Below are positions 56,401 through 62,400 of a DNA stretch of 64,000 bases, one piece after another. Position numbers and translations under genes: made by a program. This stretch comes from Mactra quadrangularis (lineage: Eukaryota; Mollusca; Bivalvia; Venerida; Mactridae): assembly GCA_025267735.1 (NCBI GenBank), contig CM046303.1, positions 39,879,380-39,943,379 on the forward strand. Direction: 5' to 3'. Every line of letters starts with the position of its first letter. Within the stretch, counting starts at the first letter, position 1. A model generated the notes under the pieces. It saw nothing but the letters and a program-made list of their open reading frames with translations, made no database searches and was not told the origin of the DNA.

Positions 56401-59400
56401 TTAAATTTTTCGATTCCTATAGACAGCTCATAGTGAACTTTTCCAAAATAAATAGCAACAGCCTTCCATACCATGACAACATACAGAGCAACAGGTATAG
56501 TTACTATACCATTGATCATGTGACCCAGCAACTCTTTGTCTTTACCATGTAACGCCGTATCAAATAGGAAACTAGAGTCACTCCATTGCCCATGACTACC
56601 TCCCAAACAATCTTCTGGTTCCGGGACATGCCATGATTTAGAATGATCCCATTCAACCAATGAAGATAAACTAGGAGTTCCTCTAGGAACTGGGAAATTC
56701 ACTTTTGGGAAAATACCCAATGGATAAAAAGTCATGCCTTCCAAGTAACATCTAAAAGAGAAAAATACAAACAATGTACAGCCACATTGGGAGCCTTTTT
56801 TACATAGAAAATAAATACACAGCAATTTTTAATTGACTCTACCATGTCAGTGTAAAACATAGCATAAAGGCACAGGGAATGAATGATTGTTAGTATACTT
56901 CTGACAACAAGAGCAGTCCAAGGACAGTGCGCTCGACTTTTTGGGTGTTTTGTTCATGGCAAGGCTTATCTTAAAACAAAAGTAATTTCAAGCCAGGACA
57001 TAATTTTTGAAAGGATATAATTCAGTCAAACAATAATTACCAATTCATATTTGTAAAATGTAAAAGGGTCATTACTCCTAAAACATTCATCCATAGTAAC
57101 GTCCCTTCAGAGTAAAGTAGACGTAGTATCAACGAATAAGCATACCTACTTTTATTTATATATCTATATGAAGAACTACAAATACATTGTATTTCAATTT
57201 CAACAAAATTCAAAATTAAAGTAAAGGGGCATAACTTAAAAAACATCAAGAGTTATGTCCCTTTGTAGTCGCGTAGAAATAGTACTGATGAATAAGCATA
57301 CTAACTATCATTTAAAATACTTTCTCCCGAATTAAAAAGTTGAAAAGGGTCACAACTCCAACAATAATTCATCAATAATTACGTCCCATTGTATTCGACT
57401 AGATGTACGTAGTACTGATGAAAAAGTATACTAACTTTCTATCAAACAAAATATATTCAATTTGAGCTAACATAAGCCTTAAACATCAAAAGTAGAAAGG
57501 GGAATGACTCGGAAAGTAATTAATCCAGAGTTATGCCCAATTATAGTCCGATAGATGAAGAACTGACGAATAAGCATTCCAACTTTCATTCAAATATATT
57601 CATAAGTTCTAAATATATCCCATTATAACAAATTTTAATCTTAAATGTTAAAGTTTAAAGGGACATAACTCCAAAAATAATTCATCCACAGTAATGTCCC
57701 TTTATAGTTGTGTGATATAGTACCGATAATTAAGTATACAAATTTAAAGTCAAATATCTTGATTAGTATTAAAGATATTACATATAGAAACAAGTTTAAC
57801 ATTATATTTTGCATTTTTTTTAGTATAAAAGGGCAATTATTCCAAAAATAATTCATCCACAGTTACATCCCTTCATAGTCGGGTAGATATAGTACCGATA
57901 AATAAGTATACAAACTTTAAGTCATATATCTTGATCAGTATTGAAGATATTCTACATAGGAAAAACTTTAACCTCATATTTTGCAATTTCTTAAGTATAA
58001 AAGGGCAATAACTCATAAAATAATTCATCCAGAGTTATCCCTTTCACAGAATGGTTAATATAGTCCCACTTAATAAGTATACCAACTTTGAATAAAATAA
58101 CTTGGATAGTGTTAAAGTTATAAGTGTTTCAAAAAACTTTAACCTGAAAACCAACGCCAACGCCGACGCAAAAGTGATAGCAATAGCTCTCATTTTCTTC
58201 GAAAAGTCGAGCTAAAAAAGTACAAAATACAAATGTACAATGAAACCCATTAACAATGACCACTCAGGGAAAACTGGAAAGAGAACATTCTAGACAGAAC
58301 CCTTGACAGTAATTTAAGATTATTTTTAAGTACAGATTATTCTTTAAAAAAAAATGATACGTTTCTTGTATTCAAATGATAAAAAGTTTATACTTTAGAT
58401 TTTTGACATATCTATTCAATCAGTATGGAATCAATGCTTTGACAAATCAAGGACCTGTGTTTCTAGCAAGCTATGGTAATGTTACCAGCAATGTTAAAAA
58501 TTGTGGACTAGCTAGAATACAATCTGATTACAACCCGATCTAAAGTTTTCCCCTTGCCTACTCCCTAATTTAGATCTGGTTGTTTTCTTATGAGGGTCAC
58601 ATTCAGGTGACCTTTTCTCATAATAATAAGGTTCCATGCGAACCTTAGAGATCCTGTACGACAACGCTCTACAGGATATCTGTTTAGGGAGATTGGTTAG
58701 TATACTAACTTTCCAAGACTTGTAAAGAAGAATTCCACATTATCTGGATGATTCTGTCTCATCAATCCAATATGGAATATATTGTCATTTAAAGATTCAT
58801 CACATCTATTTAATAGAGAGTCATCTGGTCCAATCACTAGGATGATACTATCAGCTGGTATCTGTTTTAATCTGTCATGGAACCATACAGGACTTGTTAA
58901 CTTCTTAATATATTCGCTATGTTCTTCTTTACAACTCTGAAAGTATCAGATTTTAGATAAAATTCAATCTTTCCAACTCTTTTTCTTACATAACATTTGT
59001 GTACATAAATATCTACAGGTGCCTACCAGTTTCTGTCATTTTTGAAGCCACATAAGAAAATTGTTGTGCCCCTTACAGAAAGAGCAATAATATTTCAAAG
59101 TTAAAAGTCCCTTCCTGATTTTTTTTGACACTTGACCCTTTTTGTCTTTAGATGACAATATACATCAAGGGTTGCCCGCAAGAATGCAGTAACTCCCTAA
59201 TTAACACAATGCACTTATTAAAGTCTTGCCGGGAAACCATCGAGATGTACATTTTAATTTTAAATACTGTGAAAATATAATATTCTTAAAACAAACCAAG
59301 AAGCGCCGCAATGCGACGAAACCAGGTTTTCAAAGACCAAGTTTTGATGTGACAGGAATGAGAAATGAAAGATGGCAGTGGAGAAAAATGATGCTGTAAT

Positions 59401-62400
59401 TTTGGTTGCATGCAGATTGTGATCTAGTAGAAACCATACAGGTTTAGTACTAAGGATATGGTGAAACACTGCAATAAATAAATGATTAGGAAAAAAGTGG
59501 TTGATGAAACAAATCAATTATAAGGCTTGTTCCTGGTAGCAATCGCAAGCTGCCTCTTGATATAAGCAACCCATACACCAAGTTTATTGTCATAGGTCAA
59601 AGCAAACTAAAGTTATTGAGCGGAAACTGAATTTCTATTTTCAGTGTCAGTGACCTTGACCTTGATCACAGACACCTGGGTAGCAATCCCAAGCTGCCTC
59701 TTGATATAAGCTACCCATACACCAAGTTTGGTGTCAATAGGCCAAAGCAAACTTAAGTTATTGAGCGGAAACCAATAGTTGATGCCCGACCGCCCACCCG
59801 CACACCCGCCGACTTCGGCATTATACAATAACCCTGTTTTCATTGAAAACCTGGTTAATAAATCTAACTGAAGAAGAACATATTAAAATGGCAGTTTTTT
59901 AAATGCATTGTAATAAATTTAAGAGTTTTAAATCAATTGTCACAAGGCATAATTGATTATTAAGTTCTATCTATCATGTTAAAAACTATGATTTATCTAG
60001 AAATAATCATGTCTATTCTTCAAAAGAAATGTTTTAAGCTATGCCTGATGTGTATTGAATGAAGGTGATGATTATTGAAGACATATAAGCATTAAGTCCC
60101 CCATTCACGCACAATATAATTGTCAATAAGTTTGTCAATTATGAAGATTGTCAATGATATTGATAGTAAATGGGTGGTACTGAAGGCCCTGTTAATGTAT
60201 TGATGAACATTGGAGAGCTCAAATATTTATTGACATATTGACAATTTTATTGATGAGTATTTTGCACATCTCAATAAAATTGAGTCAATATTCATTATTG
60301 TCGAAATTTTTTAGGCATAAACATGGCAAAATCAACAAAATATAAGAATATAAGAAAGAAAATTTAAATTGGTAGTCATTGACGTATATAGAGAGCTTCC
60401 TGCACTCTGGAAAGTTACTTGCCACAATTATAGTAATCGCGGGAAGAAGGAGGATGCTTACAATACATTACTTGAAAAGTATAGGGAGCGATAGTTCATT
60501 CAGCAACTTTACATGACCAAACTGATACTTTATCTAAAACCACCATATCGAGGGTTTAGCGCAAAATGGTTGTAACTCCCTCTTTTCTTATATTGAGTTA
60601 CGACTGTTTTGTACTAAACCCGCGATATAGTCCAAAATTTCTTCCGTTTTAGCTTTGGTTTATTCAATGCTAGCGCAATGCTGATGAAAACAACAGGATC
60701 CATGCTTTTCCTTTGGTGTCAGAAGTACAAATGAACTAAATATGGGTCAATATTTTTTTAACAGCTGGAGGCAAAAAAATAAACTGTCAGTATTATTGAG
60801 TCAATATTATTGACAATTATATAGTGCGTGAATGAGGGGGGGGCTTTAAGTACAAACCTTTGGAAAATATTTTTTTAATATTGGAGCTACAGCATTAATG
60901 GCTGGGGCATTATATGCTATTCCACCAGTTTTTATCTCAGCTGTGTGTATACCATCTTGTTCAAGTTGTTTAATAAACTCACTAACTTTATCAGTTGGTC
61001 CTGACACTGTTACTGTCTTTGGTGCATTCTGCCATACTGGAACCACTTTGTCAGGACACTGGGTTATAGACTCATCCCAAGATAAACCTTCAAGTAAACC
61101 CAGATTATACTTATTCTTACCAAAGCCAAATAGTATCAACAAAAAAAAAAAAATATGATGCTACATTGTAATAAAGAGATAATAAACTCTTGTTATAAAG
61201 AGTTGATTGTTTGTTTGTTTGTTTAGTTGGGTTTTATGCCATAACAACACATGGTATAGGTCATATAATGCCGGCCAGTCCACCTACTCACAGTTCCTGT
61301 AAAGGCTAAATCTCTGGATTCAGCTGTTAGCTAGCCAACTACTGGGCACAGTAAGACTGACTACTGCCCTACATGATTTAAAATCAGTGGTAGCAGGAAG
61401 AATAACCAAAAAAATTATTTCATGACCCAGCTCCACGAAAATATGCCCCGCCTGGGAAACAAACTTCTGACTCCTCCATGGGTAGTAGACTAGTAGGGCT
61501 GGGCGAGTATCCTAGTACTTGGATATTCGTGATCCCGACCAGAAAATCGAGTATGAATATTCATCACATACCAACATAAAAGACACACTGTCAAAGAATG
61601 GATACGATTAAATAGTTCACCCGGAAAACAACGTGCTCACAGTCATGCTGATACTAAAATATTCAATAAGTGCATACCCACTTCTGCCATTTTACCAGGG
61701 GAGGGGTTCAACTCTTGTATACTAAATCCCTCCCAATATGCAATAACCATGGCTTCTTCTGCTGTTAAACACTTGTTAGCATAACCACAAGCAATTTCAC
61801 CAATCGTGTGACCTACAACCCCATCTGCTTCAATCCCCATTTCCTTCAAAACATCAACTAGAGCTATCTGTGTACAACATAAATGATCAAGATATCAACT
61901 AGTGTTATCTGTGTACAAAATAAATGATCAAGATATCAACTATAGCTATCTGTGTACAAAATAAATGATCAAGATATCAACTAGAGCTATATGTGTACAA
62001 AATAAATGATCAACTAGAGATATCTGTGTACAACATAAATGATAAAGATATCAACTAGAGCTATCTGTGTACAAAATAAATGATCAAGATATCAACTACA
62101 GCTATTTGTGTACAAAATAAATTATCAAGTTAGATATAAACTAGAGCTATCTTTGTACAAAATAATTTTTCAAGTTAGATATAAACTAGAGCTATTTGTG
62201 TACAAAATAAATGATCAAGTTAGATATAAACTAGAGCTATCTGTGTACAAAATAAATGATCAATACATCAACTAGAGCTATCTGTGTACAAAATAAATGA
62301 TCAAGATATCAACTAGAGCTATCTGTGTACAACATAAATGATCAAGATATCAACTAGTGCTATATGTGTACAAAATAAATGATCACGATATCAACTTGAG

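Noticed and set aside
61802..61822. Ser-to-Thr in the AT as a one-base sequencing error
   Set aside because: It alone could be an error, but the Arg, His, ACP, KR, ER and TE changes are independent and several need two or more base changes.
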